A DNA stretch of 64,000 nt from Mycobacterium sp. ENV421 (GTDB lineage: Bacteria > Actinomycetota > Actinomycetes > Mycobacteriales > Mycobacteriaceae). Below the pieces are notes generated by a model. The model saw nothing but the letters and a program-made list of their open reading frames with translations, did not search any database and was not told the DNA's origin. The position numbers and the translations under genes were made by a program. Of this stretch, positions 25,719-35,971 are shown piece after piece; position 1 is the first letter of the stretch; each line of letters begins with the position of its first letter. The DNA lies in the NCBI RefSeq assembly GCF_002887815.1, contig NZ_PDHO01000017.1, positions 1 to 64,000 on the forward strand, given 5' to 3'.

Positions 25719-28700
25719 CCACCAGTGCGTCGGCGGTGGCTTTCCGGTCGGCGTGTGCACCGGCTTCCAAAACGGGTACACCGTCTAGCTTTTCGACCAG
25801 CACACCGCTGATGCGCCCACTGCTGACAAGTTCGGCCAGCGTTCCCGCCGCGGCGCGCTGCGCTTCATCGTCGGTGCTGAAGTTCAACAGCGATCGTCCG
25901 CCGCGCTCGAGGAACCACACCAGCGCGCCGTCCACCAGAATGACCAGTGCGCCGGCTTTGCGCCCCGGCCGATGGCTGGCGTCGGCGTCCGGGCGGGCCG
26001 GCCACGGCAGTGCCGCGCCGTACGGGTTGGCCGGATCGGCGGCCGCCAGCACGACCGCGCGATAGTCGGGCCGCTCCGGATCCACGCCGTCGAGATAGGT
26101 CCGCAGCCGGTCGACCGTCGACGCGACGGCGAACTGCGCTCCGCCGAGCGACTCGACGAAATAGCCGCGCTGGCATCGCCCGGCTTCCTCGAAACCGGTC
26201 AGCACCTTGTACATCGTGGCGAACCCGCCTGGCACCCCCTCGGCAGCTGCCGCGCCCTTGGTCAGCACACCGTGGCGGCTCAGCAACAGCTCGGCTGAGA
26301 AGTGCGCGCGCACAGTTGAATCCGGCTCGCGAGCCGGCACCGCCGACCACCGACCAGCGACCGTCGAATCCACCGGGCGGGCTTGGACGTGCGCCACCGA
26401 GTAGCGGCTCAATCGCGGCGCGCGGCGCTGTCGGTGTGCCGGTGCGGCGGCACGACGCGTGCCGGGCCTACGGCCGCCCGCCAGCATGGCGCGCACCGGC
26501 GCGAACGTGTCGCCGGTGACCCAGCCGGCCCAGATCAGATCCCACAGAGCGGCTTTCGCGGTGTCCTCCGAACCGCCGACCAGCTGCCGGAAGAAGAACG
26601 CGCCGCGCGCCTCGCCGGGCTCGCCCAGGACCTCGAGGATCGCGCGGTGCGCGTCGGTGAAGTCGATCTCGGCGGGAGTCGCGAGCGTCAGCGGTGCGGT
26701 ATCCGCGTGGTGGAACGTGATCCAGCCGTCGCTGCCCGATATCGATCCGGCCCCTGACCAGGTGACCTCACCGGAGGCCAGCAGCTCGTCGAGCATCGCC
26801 GGCTGGTAGTCGCGCACCCGCGGACCGAACACCAGCGGCTCGACCGCCGATGCGGGGATCGGCACCCCGGCCAGCTGGTCGATGACGCTCGCCAGACCGT
26901 CCACGCCGGACGTCGCAGAGCTGCCGACCTGCTGCCACGCGGGCAGGAAGCGGGCATAGGCCGCCGTGCTGACCGGTTCGACCTGCGCCCGCAGCGCCGC
27001 CAGTGAGCGGCGCCGCAGAATGCGCAGCACCTCGGCGTCACACCACTGGTCAGCGTCTGGCGCGGCGACGAACTCGCCACGAACCAGCTTGCCGTCCACC
27101 GACATCCGGCCCAGCACGTCGGCGGCGACTCGCAGTCCGAGGCCGAATCGGGCCGCGGCCTCGGCGGTGGTGAACGGGCCGCGGGTGCGGGCGAAGCGGC
27201 CCATCAACTCCCCGAGTGGGTCGGGCACCGCCTCGGTGAAACTTGTCGGCACTCCGACCGGCACGGCGACGCCGACCGCGTCGCGCAGGCGGCCGATGTC
27301 CTCGATGCCTGCCCACCAGGACTGCCCGGCGTACGACAGCGGCAGCGCGCGTCTGGCGGCGTGGAGTCCGTCCAGCCACGCGCCGACATCGCTGGCGGTG
27401 CAGCGCTCGGCGACCTCTGCCTCGGTCAGCGGGCCGAGCAGGCGCAGCAGGTCCGCTACTCCTTCGGCGTCCCGGGCCTTGCGGTCTTCGGAAAGATGTT
27501 GCAGCTGACGGGATGTCGCGGCAATGACGTCGGGGTCGAGCAGCTCCCGGAGTTCGACGCGGCCGAGCAACTCAGCTAGGAGGGTGCTGTCCAGCGACAG
27601 TGCGGCCGCGCGGCGCTCGGCCAGCGGGCTGTCGCCCTCGTACATGAACGCGCCGACGTAGCCGAACATCAGTGACGCCGCGAACGGTGACGGCATCGGA
27701 GTTTCGACTTCCACGAGTCGCACCCGGCGCTGGGCGATGCGGCTCATCAGGTCGGTCAGCGTCGGAACGTCATAAACGTCCTGCAGGCATTCGCGCACCG
27801 CCTCCAGCACGATCGGGAAGTCGGGGTATTTGCGCGCCACATCGAGCAATTGGGCCGCCCGCTGTCGCTGGTGCCACAGCGGCGAACGCTTACCGGGATG
27901 GCGTCGGGGTAGCAGCAGCGCCCGCGCTGCACACTCCCGGAACCGCGACGCGAACAGCGCCGAACCGCCCACCTCGGTGGTGACCAGGGGCTCGATTTCG
28001 TCAGGGGCGAAGACGAACAGGTCGGCGCCGGGCGGGGCGTCCTCGGTGTCCGGCAACCGCACCACGATGCCGTCGTCGGAGGCGGTGGGTTTCTCGTCGA
28101 TGCCGTACCGCTCCAGCAGCCGGCGGCTGACCGCCAGCGCCAGCGGACCGTGCACCTTCAGGCCGTAGGGGGAGTGCAGCACCACCCGCCAGTCGCCGAG
28201 CTCGTCGCGGAAGCGCTCGACCAAAAGGGTGGTGTCGCTGGGTACGGTGGCGGTGGCGTTGCGCTGATCGTCGAGCAGCTGCCACAGGTTGTCGGTGGCA
28301 TAGTCGGCGAAACCCAATTCATTGCATCGTTTTTCGAAATCGACACGGCCCATCCCGGCCAGCTCGCCGGTGAATTTGCCGATCGCCTGGCCGAGTTCGG
28401 CGGGCCGGCCCGCGTCGTCGCCGCGCCAGAACGGCAACCGCGCCGGTTGGCCCGGTGCCGGGATGACCAGCACCCGGTCGTGGGTGATCTCGGTGATCCG
28501 CCAGCTGGTCGCGCCCAGCGAGATGACATCGCCGGGGCGCGACTCGTACACCATCTCTTCATCGAGTTCACCGACCCGCGAGGGCTTTTCGGAATCAGAG
28601 GCCAGATACACGGTGAACATTCCGCGGTCCGGGATGGCGCCCCCGGAGGTGACCGCGAGCCGTTGGGCGCCGGGACGAGCGGTCAGTGTGCCGTTGTCGC

Positions 28701-30204
28701 GGTCGTAGATCAGTCGCGGACGCAGCTCGGCGAAATCCGTCGAGGGATACTTGCCCGACAGCAGATCCAGGGTTGCCTCGAAAGCGCTGCGCGGCAACGT
28801 GGCAAACGGTGCACTGCGCCGGACGACGTCGAACCACTCGTCGGCACTGACCGGCTCCAGGGCGCATGCGGCCACGGTGTGCTGGGCCAGTACGTCAAGC
28901 GGATTGGTGGGTACCCGCATGGTTTCGATCTGGCCGGCGAGCATGCGCTGCACGCTGACCGCGCAGCCGATCAGGTCGGTCCGGTGCTTGGGGAACAGTA
29001 CACCGCGGGAGATCTCACCGACCTGGTGTCCGGCCCGCCCGACGCGCTGCAATCCGCTGGCCACTGACGGTGGGGCTTCCACCTGGATCACCAGATCGAC
29101 TGCACCCATGTCTATTCCGAGTTCCAGGCTCGACGTCGCCACAACGGACTTGAGTCGTCCGCTCTTGAGGTCGTCCTCGACCGCGGCGCGCTGCTCTTTG
29201 GATACCGAGCCGTGGTGTGCGCGGGCCAGCAGCGGCTCTGCTCCGTAGGTCTGGCCGCTGCCCATGATGTGCGCCGGTGGTCCGCCGGGCACCTGGCGGT
29301 TGGGCGGCGCATCCAGTTCGACGCCGGAGCGTTCAGCATGAATCTCGTTGATACGTGCGGTGAGCCGCTCGGCGAGACGGCGGGAGTTGGCGAACACGAT
29401 GGTCGAGTTGTGGCCCTCGATGAGGTCGACGATGCGCGCCTCGACATCGGGCCAGATGGTGTTGTTCTCCAGGTTGGCCATGTCGGGCACCGGCACCTGC
29501 ACGGTCAACTCGAACGTCTTGGCGGCCGGCGGCGCGACGATGGTCGTCGGCCTGGCACCGGACAGGAACCGGGCCACTTCCTCCGGCGGACTGACCGTCG
29601 CCGAGAGCCCGATACGCTGGGCCGGTTTCTCCAGCAGCGCATCAAGGCGCTCCAGGGACACCGCCAGGTGCGCGCCGCGCTTGGTGGCGGCCACCGCGTG
29701 CACCTCGTCGATGATCACCGTCTCGATACCGGTCAGCGTCTCCCGAGCCGCCGAAGTCAGCATCAGGAACAGCGATTCCGGGGTGGTGATCAAGATGTCG
29801 GGAGGCTTGGTGATGAGCTCGCGTCGGCGGGCGGGCGTGGTGTCGCCGGAGCGGACGCCGACGCTGATCTGCGGGGCGGGCACGCCGTCGCGTTCGGCGA
29901 TCCGGGTGATACCGGTCAGCGGGGTGCGCAGGTTGCGTTCGACGTCGACGGCCAGGGCTTTGAGTGGGGAGACATACAGCACCCGGGTGCCGTCCCGCTC
30001 CGGCGCCTGGGCCAGCTGGTCGATCGCCCACAGAAACGCCGCCAGCGTCTTTCCGGACCCGGTCGGGGCGATGACCAGGGTGTTGTCCCCGTCGGCGATC
30101 GCTGACCAGGCCCGCGCCTGCGCTGCGGTCGGCTCGGCGAACGTGCCCGTGAACCAGCGCCGCGTCAGCGGGCTGAACCGGCTCATCGGATCGGGGGAAC
30201 TCAC
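25675..30204 (-). CDS. lhr: Lhr ATP-dependent DNA/RNA-DNA helicase
   Basis: 1509-residue SF2 helicase of the long Lhr type, a 3'-to-5' translocase that prefers RNA:DNA hybrids and takes part in the DNA-damage response. Walker A is APTGSGKT (46-53), the DEVH box is IIDEVHAV (about 165-172), and motif VI is QRVGRAGHQVGE. The winged-helix and large C-terminal domain are complete. The start is GTG 30204, with ATG 30186 as an in-frame alternative. Mycobacterial Lhr is reported to be induced by DNA damage; no SOS box was seen before this copy. It heads the minus-strand series lhr, DUF4189, HNH, nei. The counterpart is Rv3296. Confidence 0.95.
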   Translation of the reverse strand: MSSPDPMSRFSPLTRRWFTGTFAEPTAAQARAWSAIADGDNTLVIAPTGSGKTLAAFLWAIDQLAQAPERDGTRVLYVSPLKALAVDVERNLRTPLTGITRIAERDGVPAPQISVGVRSGDTTPARRRELITKPPDILITTPESLFLMLTSAARETLTGIETVIIDEVHAVAATKRGAHLAVSLERLDALLEKPAQRIGLSATVSPPEEVARFLSGARPTTIVAPPAAKTFELTVQVPVPDMANLENNTIWPDVEARIVDLIEGHNSTIVFANSRRLAERLTARINEIHAERSGVELDAPPNRQVPGGPPAHIMGSGQTYGAEPLLARAHHGSVSKEQRAAVEDDLKSGRLKSVVATSSLELGIDMGAVDLVIQVEAPPSVASGLQRVGRAGHQVGEISRGVLFPKHRTDLIGCAVSVQRMLAGQIETMRVPTNPLDVLAQHTVAACALEPVSADEWFDVVRRSAPFATLPRSAFEATLDLLSGKYPSTDFAELRPRLIYDRDNGTLTARPGAQRLAVTSGGAIPDRGMFTVYLASDSEKPSRVGELDEEMVYESRPGDVISLGATSWRITEITHDRVLVIPAPGQPARLPFWRGDDAGRPAELGQAIGKFTGELAGMGRVDFEKRCNELGFADYATDNLWQLLDDQRNATATVPSDTTLLVERFRDELGDWRVVLHSPYGLKVHGPLALAVSRRLLERYGIDEKPTASDDGIVVRLPDTEDAPPGADLFVFAPDEIEPLVTTEVGGSALFASRFRECAARALLLPRRHPGKRSPLWHQRQRAAQLLDVARKYPDFPIVLEAVRECLQDVYDVPTLTDLMSRIAQRRVRLVEVETPMPSPFAASLMFGYVGAFMYEGDSPLAERRAAALSLDSTLLAELLGRVELRELLDPDVIAATSRQLQHLSEDRKARDAEGVADLLRLLGPLTEAEVAERCTASDVGAWLDGLHAARRALPLSYAGQSWWAGIEDIGRLRDAVGVAVPVGVPTSFTEAVPDPLGELMGRFARTRGPFTTAEAAARFGLGLRVAADVLGRMSVDGKLVRGEFVAAPDADQWCDAEVLRILRRRSLAALRAQVEPVSTAAYARFLPAWQQVGSSATSGVDGLASVIDQLAGVPIPASAVEPLVFGPRVRDYQPAMLDELLASGEVTWSGAGSISGSDGWITFHHADTAPLTLATPAEIDFTDAHRAILEVLGEPGEARGAFFFRQLVGGSEDTAKAALWDLIWAGWVTGDTFAPVRAMLAGGRRPGTRRAAAPAHRQRRAPRLSRYSVAHVQARPVDSTVAGRWSAVPAREPDSTVRAHFSAELLLSRHGVLTKGAAAAEGVPGGFATMYKVLTGFEEAGRCQRGYFVESLGGAQFAVASTVDRLRTYLDGVDPERPDYRAVVLAAADPANPYGAALPWPARPDADASHRPGRKAGALVILVDGALVWFLERGGRSLLNFSTDDEAQRAAAGTLAELVSSGRISGVLVEKLDGVPVLEAGAHADRKATADALVDAGFSRTPRGLRLR

Positions 30205-30260
30205 GACTCCAGGGTGCCAGGGGGTACCGACAGATCGAAGGGGCGTTCCCCTCTCCCGAC

Positions 30261-30310
30261 GGACGAAACGACTCCGGCCTGTCCCCGCCGCAGGCCGGAG
30301 TCATTCGTCC
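30261..30310 (-). terminator. Long hairpin after the LuxR gene
   Basis: Twelve-base perfect arms GACTCCGGCCTG (30270-30281) and CAGGCCGGAGTC (30291-30302) with a 9-base loop. Outer arms GGACGAA and TTCGTCC extend the stem with one bulge. It lies 78 bases after the LuxR-type stop and 57 bases before lhr. There is no T-run, so it would be an atypical terminator or an mRNA stabiliser. Confidence 0.5.
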
Positions 30311-30387
30311 GGCCAGTGTTCAGCCGGTAGGACGATCATCGACCGGGTACCTGCGCCGTGCTGCAGTAGTTCACTACTGCAATCGGC

Positions 30388-32991
30388 TCACCGCAGCAGG
30401 GCTGCCAGCTCGTCCCGGGTCTTGGTGCCGGTCTTGGCCATCGCCCGGTGGACATGGCTTTCGACGGTGCGCACCGACAGACAGAGCCGATCGGCGATCG
30501 CGCGGTTCGACAATTGCTGCCCGACGAGCATGACGATCTCCCGCTCGCGTCCGGTGAACGGCAGCCGTTGGGACGCCTGTCGGACAGCCGGGGTGACCAA
30601 TCCACCGCACCGTTGCGCCAGCGCCGCGACCCGAGTCGAACAACTCAGTGCGGACCCGCGCTGCTCCTGACGGCGGTGGATCACCGCGGCGTGTGCTGCG
30701 GAGTCGGCTGCCGCGATCCGATCACCCAGGTCCTCGAACACCTCTGAAACCGCCGTGAGCTCGTGGGCATCACCGTCGTGCAACGCCGCGGCGAAGCGGG
30801 CCGCCGCAGCGGCCCGGGGACCTTCGACGATCGTCGCCAGCTCGGTCAACCGGGCCGTGCAGGTACGGTCGCCGAACTGGGTGACCGTCTGCCAGCACAG
30901 CGCCTCCGCCCCGAACTGACCTTTCGCGCAGGCTCTCTCGGCGGCGGCGGAGGCCATCGCGATTGCCTCGCTGACGGCACCCTGGTTCGCGGCCACCCAG
31001 GCGCGGGCCAGGCTCACCTCGTAGTCCAGTGATCGGAACGGGCGTCGGATGGTGTCGAGGGTGGCGAGCAGCGCGGCCGCCTCGACGACGTCGCCGTGCA
31101 GGGCGAGTGCGGTCACGCGCACGACGCTGTAGCGGTAGCCCCAGCCCATCCCGTGGCCGGCGGCCGACAAACCCAGCGCGGCCTGTCCCAGCAGTCGGCA
31201 CGCCACGTCGACGTCGCCGGCGCCCAGTGCGGCCCGTCCGGCGACCGCCGCTCCGAGTAGCTGAGCTTCTCCCGGCAGATCGGCGGCTTGCCTGCCGACG
31301 CCGTCGGCGACCTCGCCGGCATCGGCGACCCGCCCGGCAAGCAGGAGCGCGGTGAGATGGGCGTCCGCGATGTTGAAGCGCATCTGCGGTGCATCGAATC
31401 GGCGCGTCGCGGCCTGATACCCCGACTCGGCGTGGGCCTCGGCTTCGGTGACCTTGCCGGCCTCGCCCGACACCACCGTCAACGCCCACGCGATCTCGGC
31501 ACCGACGACCGGCGGCAGATCACCGAGGACGAGCGGGTGCGCGGCGTCTCGCGCGGACCGTGGGTCATCGGTGGCGAACCGGTGCACGACGCGGAACGCA
31601 TCGAGGTAGGTGCGCGCCTCCGCAGACTCGACGCCGGACTCCCGGTCCACGATCTCGATCGCACGCGCCGGGTCGCCGAGCACCCACAACATGTTGCTGG
31701 CTCGGTGGAACGCGAGCCGGGCCCGATCGATGTCGGTCAGATCGCCGGCAGCCATCGCTGTCAACACGGCGTCGGCTTCGGCGCCGCGCGATAGCCACGA
31801 AAGTGCGTGCGCGCGGACGAAGTTGGGTTCGTGTCCCGCACCGGCGGCGACCGCCGCCGCGGCCAGCCGATCGGCGAGTGACAGGTCGGCCAGCCAGACC
31901 GCACCGTGGGCGGCGCGCACCAGAAGGTCCGGGTCGGGTGCGAGATCGGATTCGATGCTCAAAGTGGCTCGCTTCACCACCACCCGGATATCGTCGGCGT
32001 CGTTCGAGCGGGCCAGTCCGGCAGCGACCAGTCCGCGCAATCGCCGCAACCGGGTGACGGATGCCCGGCGGCGACGCACTTCGCCATAGATCGGATGGGC
32101 AACTCGCGCATGGACACCGCTTCCGGTCGCCTCCAACGAGATCAGGCCGCGGGTTTCGGCCTCCTCGATCGCAGCGGGATCGGCGATGCGCGCCAGGACG
32201 GGTAACTCCATCGGCTCGGCGACGGCCAGGAGGTCGATCACATCGCCGACTGCGCCGGGCAATGTGCCGATCCGGGATTCGATCAAGCCGACCAGGTCGG
32301 GCGGCAGGACGGGATCGCCGGCCCACACCCATGTGTCACGATGCTGCACGAGTCGCCCGTCGGCGACCTCCTGCTCGACGATGTTGCGCAAGTAGAGCGG
32401 ATTGCCGTGCGTGAGCTGCCAAATCCGTTGTGCGCACCAGTGTTCCACGGGTCCCTTCAGGGTCGCCGCGAGCAGGGCGGTGGTGTCGTCGAGTGACAAC
32501 GGCGCAACCGCAATCCGGTCGAATCGGCCGGCCACCGAAATCTCCTGCAGTGCGGCCGGAACGGTCTCGTCGTCACGAATGGTCAGGATGACCTTCGCGG
32601 CGCGGCGCTGAACCAGCTGATGCAGGACGAAGATCGACAGGTCATCGAGCAGCTGCGCGTCATCGACCGCGACGACCACATCTGCGGACGACGTTGCGGC
32701 AACCAATGACTCGATCACACCCCGGACCAGCTGAACGGTTTCAGACGCGCCACGCCGCGTCCACGCGGCGAACGCACCCAGCGGAATGGACCGGGCCGAG
32801 GATGCGCCCACCACCCACCGGCCCTGGAAACCCTGCGCCTCAGCGGCGCTCAGCGCCTCGCGGGCGATCCTGCTTTTTCCGACCCCGGCCCCGCCGGACA
32901 CGACAACGCCCGCCACCCCCGGCGCCGCGATCGCTGACTCGATGGATCGCATCTGCCCGGTGCGGCCGATCAGCGGCCACGACAAGCGCAC
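30388..32991 (-). CDS. LuxR-family regulator with AAA ATPase domain (LAL type)
   Basis: 867-residue large ATP-binding LuxR regulator. The ATPase has Walker A SGGAGVGKS (32-40) and Walker B VVVAVDDAQLL. The middle is a long Ala-rich helical-repeat region of TPR character. The C-terminal DNA-binding domain (about 805-865) reads TGREREIVMLVGQQLSNRAIADRLCLSVRTVESHVHRAM, here described as the standard LuxR helix-turn-helix. GTG 32991 is chosen because WPLIGRTGQM follows at once, as in the family; upstream residues are antisense to the P450 gene. It is 19 bases after the P450 stop and likely in its operon. Such regulators often control nearby catabolic or biosynthetic genes. Confidence 0.85.
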   Translation of the reverse strand: MRLSWPLIGRTGQMRSIESAIAAPGVAGVVVSGGAGVGKSRIAREALSAAEAQGFQGRWVVGASSARSIPLGAFAAWTRRGASETVQLVRGVIESLVAATSSADVVVAVDDAQLLDDLSIFVLHQLVQRRAAKVILTIRDDETVPAALQEISVAGRFDRIAVAPLSLDDTTALLAATLKGPVEHWCAQRIWQLTHGNPLYLRNIVEQEVADGRLVQHRDTWVWAGDPVLPPDLVGLIESRIGTLPGAVGDVIDLLAVAEPMELPVLARIADPAAIEEAETRGLISLEATGSGVHARVAHPIYGEVRRRRASVTRLRRLRGLVAAGLARSNDADDIRVVVKRATLSIESDLAPDPDLLVRAAHGAVWLADLSLADRLAAAAVAAGAGHEPNFVRAHALSWLSRGAEADAVLTAMAAGDLTDIDRARLAFHRASNMLWVLGDPARAIEIVDRESGVESAEARTYLDAFRVVHRFATDDPRSARDAAHPLVLGDLPPVVGAEIAWALTVVSGEAGKVTEAEAHAESGYQAATRRFDAPQMRFNIADAHLTALLLAGRVADAGEVADGVGRQAADLPGEAQLLGAAVAGRAALGAGDVDVACRLLGQAALGLSAAGHGMGWGYRYSVVRVTALALHGDVVEAAALLATLDTIRRPFRSLDYEVSLARAWVAANQGAVSEAIAMASAAAERACAKGQFGAEALCWQTVTQFGDRTCTARLTELATIVEGPRAAAAARFAAALHDGDAHELTAVSEVFEDLGDRIAAADSAAHAAVIHRRQEQRGSALSCSTRVAALAQRCGGLVTPAVRQASQRLPFTGREREIVMLVGQQLSNRAIADRLCLSVRTVESHVHRAMAKTGTKTRDELAALLR

Positions 32992-33010
32992 GCACCAAAG
33001 CCTAACGGCG

Positions 33011-34273
33011 TCAATCGTCGATCGACGCGAAATCCACCCATAGATGCCGTGGTCCGCGGAACACCTGGTTGCGCCGGTAGGGCGGCGGGTCGACGACGAG
33101 CCGCGGTGATCGCACCCGCTTGAGGAATATCTCCAGAGCGACGTTGATCTCCAGGCGCGCCAGCGGTCCGCCGAAACACGTATGGATGCCGCTGCCGAAG
33201 CCGAGGTGCTCGTTGTCCGTGCGCATCGGATCGAACCGGTCCGGGTGGGCGAACCGGCGCGGATCGCGGTTGGCGGCCGCCCAGACCAGGAACACCGCCG
33301 ACCCGGCCGGAATTCGCGTTCCACCGATCTCGATGTCGGCGGTGGCCCAGCGGCTCGGGAAGAACTGCACCGCGCCCTGGAGGCGTTGCACCTCTTCGAC
33401 CGTGCCCGGGATCAATTCGGGGTTGTTGCGGACCAGTTCCCACGAGCCCTGATTGCGCAGCAGCGTCATCACGCAGTTGCTGATGGTGTTGACGGTGGAG
33501 TCATGCCCGGCGACCAGAAGCAGCTGCGCGTTGGATTCGGCTTCGGCTCGAGATACCGGACCGTCCGGGCCGTCGTCGTGCAGGGCGGCCGACAGCAGCC
33601 CCGGTGCCGGTTCGCGGGACAGGCGCTCGACCAGATCATGGACGTAGGAATTCAGTTCGGCCATACTCGCCGCGGCTTTCGCCGTCGCCGCACGGCCTTC
33701 CTCGGTATCGCGCTCCGGCCCGACGTCGGCGCCCTGCATGAAATCGGTTACCCACCCGTGGAACTGGGGCTCGTCGGCCATCGGGACGCCCAGCACCCGG
33801 AAGATCACCGACACCGGGATCGGGTAGGAGAAGTCGTCGACGACGTCCATTCGGGTACCGCCGCGTGCCTTTACTTTGTCCAGCAGTTCGTTGGCCAGAT
33901 CGGCGACCATCGACTCCATGCCCGGGATCAGATCCGGGGTGTGCGGCGGCCCGAAGTGCCGCATGAACTGCCTGCGCATCCTGTCGTGCTGGGGTGGATC
34001 GGCAACCAGCATGCTGGAATCGCGTGTCTGCGCGGCCTCCTGGGGCTCGAGGTGGGCCTGCTTCTCGCCGAACAGGCCCGACGGGCTGCGGCCGATGTCG
34101 GAGCTGACCCGCGGATCATGGGCCAGCGCAACGGCTTCGGCATAGCCGGTCACCACGTAGGTCTTCTCCGACACCTTGGCCACGGGATTCTGGCGCAGCT
34201 CTTCGAAATACGGATAGGGGTTGGCGCGGTTCTCGAACTTCATCGCCTCGGCCCAGGCGGTTGCGGCATCCAT
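33011..34273 (-). CDS. Cytochrome P450
   Basis: 420-residue soluble P450 monooxygenase. The I-helix is AGHDST (255-260), the ExxR pair is E294/R297, and the heme-binding loop is FGSGIHTCFGG with Cys366. ATG 34273 is chosen because AAGGAGA sits 6 bases before it; the frame is open a further 18 codons. It receives electrons from the ferredoxin and reductase encoded just upstream (10-base gap). The substrate is unknown; the nearby epoxide hydrolase suggests oxidation of an alkene or ring. No positional counterpart is known to me in M. tuberculosis. Confidence 0.92.
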   Translation of the reverse strand: MDAATAWAEAMKFENRANPYPYFEELRQNPVAKVSEKTYVVTGYAEAVALAHDPRVSSDIGRSPSGLFGEKQAHLEPQEAAQTRDSSMLVADPPQHDRMRRQFMRHFGPPHTPDLIPGMESMVADLANELLDKVKARGGTRMDVVDDFSYPIPVSVIFRVLGVPMADEPQFHGWVTDFMQGADVGPERDTEEGRAATAKAAASMAELNSYVHDLVERLSREPAPGLLSAALHDDGPDGPVSRAEAESNAQLLLVAGHDSTVNTISNCVMTLLRNQGSWELVRNNPELIPGTVEEVQRLQGAVQFFPSRWATADIEIGGTRIPAGSAVFLVWAAANRDPRRFAHPDRFDPMRTDNEHLGFGSGIHTCFGGPLARLEINVALEIFLKRVRSPRLVVDPPPYRRNQVFRGPRHLWVDFASIDD

Positions 34274-34283
34274 GACGGTCTCC

Positions 34284-35684
34284 TTACGCCCGCGGACGGA
34301 ACTGGGCGCTGCGTTCGGTCGGGTCATGTCCGGTCAGCACCACATCGGGATTGCCCGCGGGCTCACGCGGATCGGGGAAGCGGGCCGGCATCGGTTCGGC
34401 ATCCACCGGCCGGTCGTAGCCGGGCGGTGGGGGAGGGAACGGTGCAGACTTCTCGATCAGCGAGGCGTAGTAGGGCAGCCACTTGCCGTGATTGAAGGTC
34501 ACCGCGCCGACGATCCGGCCACGCTTGCCATAGGCGGCCGCGAACCGGCGCTCCGACGGCGAACCCTGGGTGAACACGATCTCGTCGCCGAACGAGCACA
34601 CCCCGACGCTCTTGATGTTGACGCCGAACTGGCCCGACCAGAACGACGGCAGCGGCAGGTGCGGACGCCGGCCGACCTCGAGATGAATCATGTTGTTGGC
34701 GGCCACTTCCGCGCCGAACACGGCGTTGTCCCAGTGCTCCTGGGAGAGGAACTCGTAGCCGTAGAGCACGTGCGGGGCGCGCGCGACGTCGCCGGCGACG
34801 AAGATGTGGTCGGTCACCACACCGTTGATGTCGAAGGCCCGGCAACCGGCGTCACATGCCAATCCCCACTGGCCCGCGGCCAGGCCCGCCCCGTCGAGCC
34901 ACTCCACGTTGCGGATCGAGCCGAGCGATGCCACCACCACGTCGACGTCGAGTTCGGTGCCGTCGGAGAAGTGGGCCGACCGCACTTGTCCGGTGCTGTC
35001 ACCGGACAGGCCCGTCACCCCAACGCCGGTGCGCAGGTCCACGCCGGCGTCGCGCATCATGGCGGCGGCGATGTCGCTGATGACTCCGCCCAGCGCACCC
35101 CGCAACGGGCCCTTGCCCCGCTCGGCCACCGTCACGGCCAGGCCGAGATCACGGCAGACCGAGGCTATTTCGGATCCGACGAACCCGGAGCCGACGATCA
35201 GTACCCGCTTGGGGCGGTCCTTCAAGGCGGCGGCCAGACCGGCGGCATCCTCCACGGTGCGGACGGTGAAGACACCCCGCAAGGCGCCTTCGGCGGGGTT
35301 GGGCCAGGGGCGCGCCCGGGTTCCGGTCGCGATCAGTAGCCGGTCGTAGCCGACGTCCTCGCCGTTGGCCAGTGTGACCACGTGGTTGGGCCGGTCCAGG
35401 CCGACCGCCGCGACGCCCAGCTTCCAGTCGGCGTCCACCCGGCGCAGTCGCGGGAGCTTGGTGTGGTCGGCCGGAACCCAGCCCTTGAGTACCTGCTTCG
35501 ACAGCGGCGGCCGATCGTAGGGTTCGTGCGGTTCGTCACCGACGATGGTCAGTGAACCGTTGAACCCTCTCTCCCGCAACGCCTCTGCCGCGCGCAGTCC
35601 CGCCAGTGAGGCGCCCACGATCGCGATGCGACCCTCTGCCCTGAACTTCGCGACCACCTCGTCCAGGTTGTAGGTGCCGATCAT
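34284..35684 (-). CDS. Ferredoxin reductase (FAD/NAD(P)H)
   Basis: 466-residue oxygenase-coupled NAD(P)H:ferredoxin reductase. FAD motif RIAIVGASLAGLRAA (about 19-33) and YDRPPLSK are typical of the rhodocoxin/putidaredoxin reductase family. The NAD fold VLIVGSGFVGSEIA follows, then the late IFVAGDVA block. The C-terminal region is longer than in the shortest members. ATG 35684 overlaps the ferredoxin stop as ATGA, so the two are co-translated. It passes electrons to the small ferredoxin and on to the P450. Confidence 0.9.
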   Translation of the reverse strand: MIGTYNLDEVVAKFRAEGRIAIVGASLAGLRAAEALRERGFNGSLTIVGDEPHEPYDRPPLSKQVLKGWVPADHTKLPRLRRVDADWKLGVAAVGLDRPNHVVTLANGEDVGYDRLLIATGTRARPWPNPAEGALRGVFTVRTVEDAAGLAAALKDRPKRVLIVGSGFVGSEIASVCRDLGLAVTVAERGKGPLRGALGGVISDIAAAMMRDAGVDLRTGVGVTGLSGDSTGQVRSAHFSDGTELDVDVVVASLGSIRNVEWLDGAGLAAGQWGLACDAGCRAFDINGVVTDHIFVAGDVARAPHVLYGYEFLSQEHWDNAVFGAEVAANNMIHLEVGRRPHLPLPSFWSGQFGVNIKSVGVCSFGDEIVFTQGSPSERRFAAAYGKRGRIVGAVTFNHGKWLPYYASLIEKSAPFPPPPPGYDRPVDAEPMPARFPDPREPAGNPDVVLTGHDPTERSAQFRPRA

Positions 35685-35908
35685 GGCGTCTCGCGATCGG
35701 CGGGCGGATCCACTTCGACGATGATCGCCTGAACCGGGCACGATGCCGCCGCCCGCAACACCCGCTGCCGTTGCGAATCGTCCGGGTTGGGGTCGTATGC
35801 CAAGGCCTCTTCCCCGACCAGTTCGAGCACCTCAGGCGCCAGCGGCACACACTGCGCGTAGCCCTGGCACTTGTTCAGATCGACCACCAACCGCATGAGC
35901 GCAGACAT
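35681..35908 (-). CDS. [3Fe-4S]-type ferredoxin for P450
   Basis: 75-residue ferredoxin with three cluster Cys: C14-x5-C20 and C57-P58. This is the CxxYxxC-(x)n-CP pattern of mycobacterial P450 partners, where the fourth position (here Tyr17) replaces the usual cluster Cys, indicating a [3Fe-4S] or unusual cluster. ATG 35908 and ATG 35896 are both possible. It is the first gene of the leftward ferredoxin, reductase, P450, LuxR series, divergent from the epoxide hydrolase by 63 bases. Confidence 0.88.
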   Translation of the reverse strand: MSALMRLVVDLNKCQGYAQCVPLAPEVLELVGEEALAYDPNPDDSQRQRVLRAAASCPVQAIIVEVDPPADRETP

Positions 35909-35971
35909 TAGACCGGCACATGTCCTGGCTGGCTAGGATTGCGCCAACTTCTCCATGACAGGGCAGCGACA

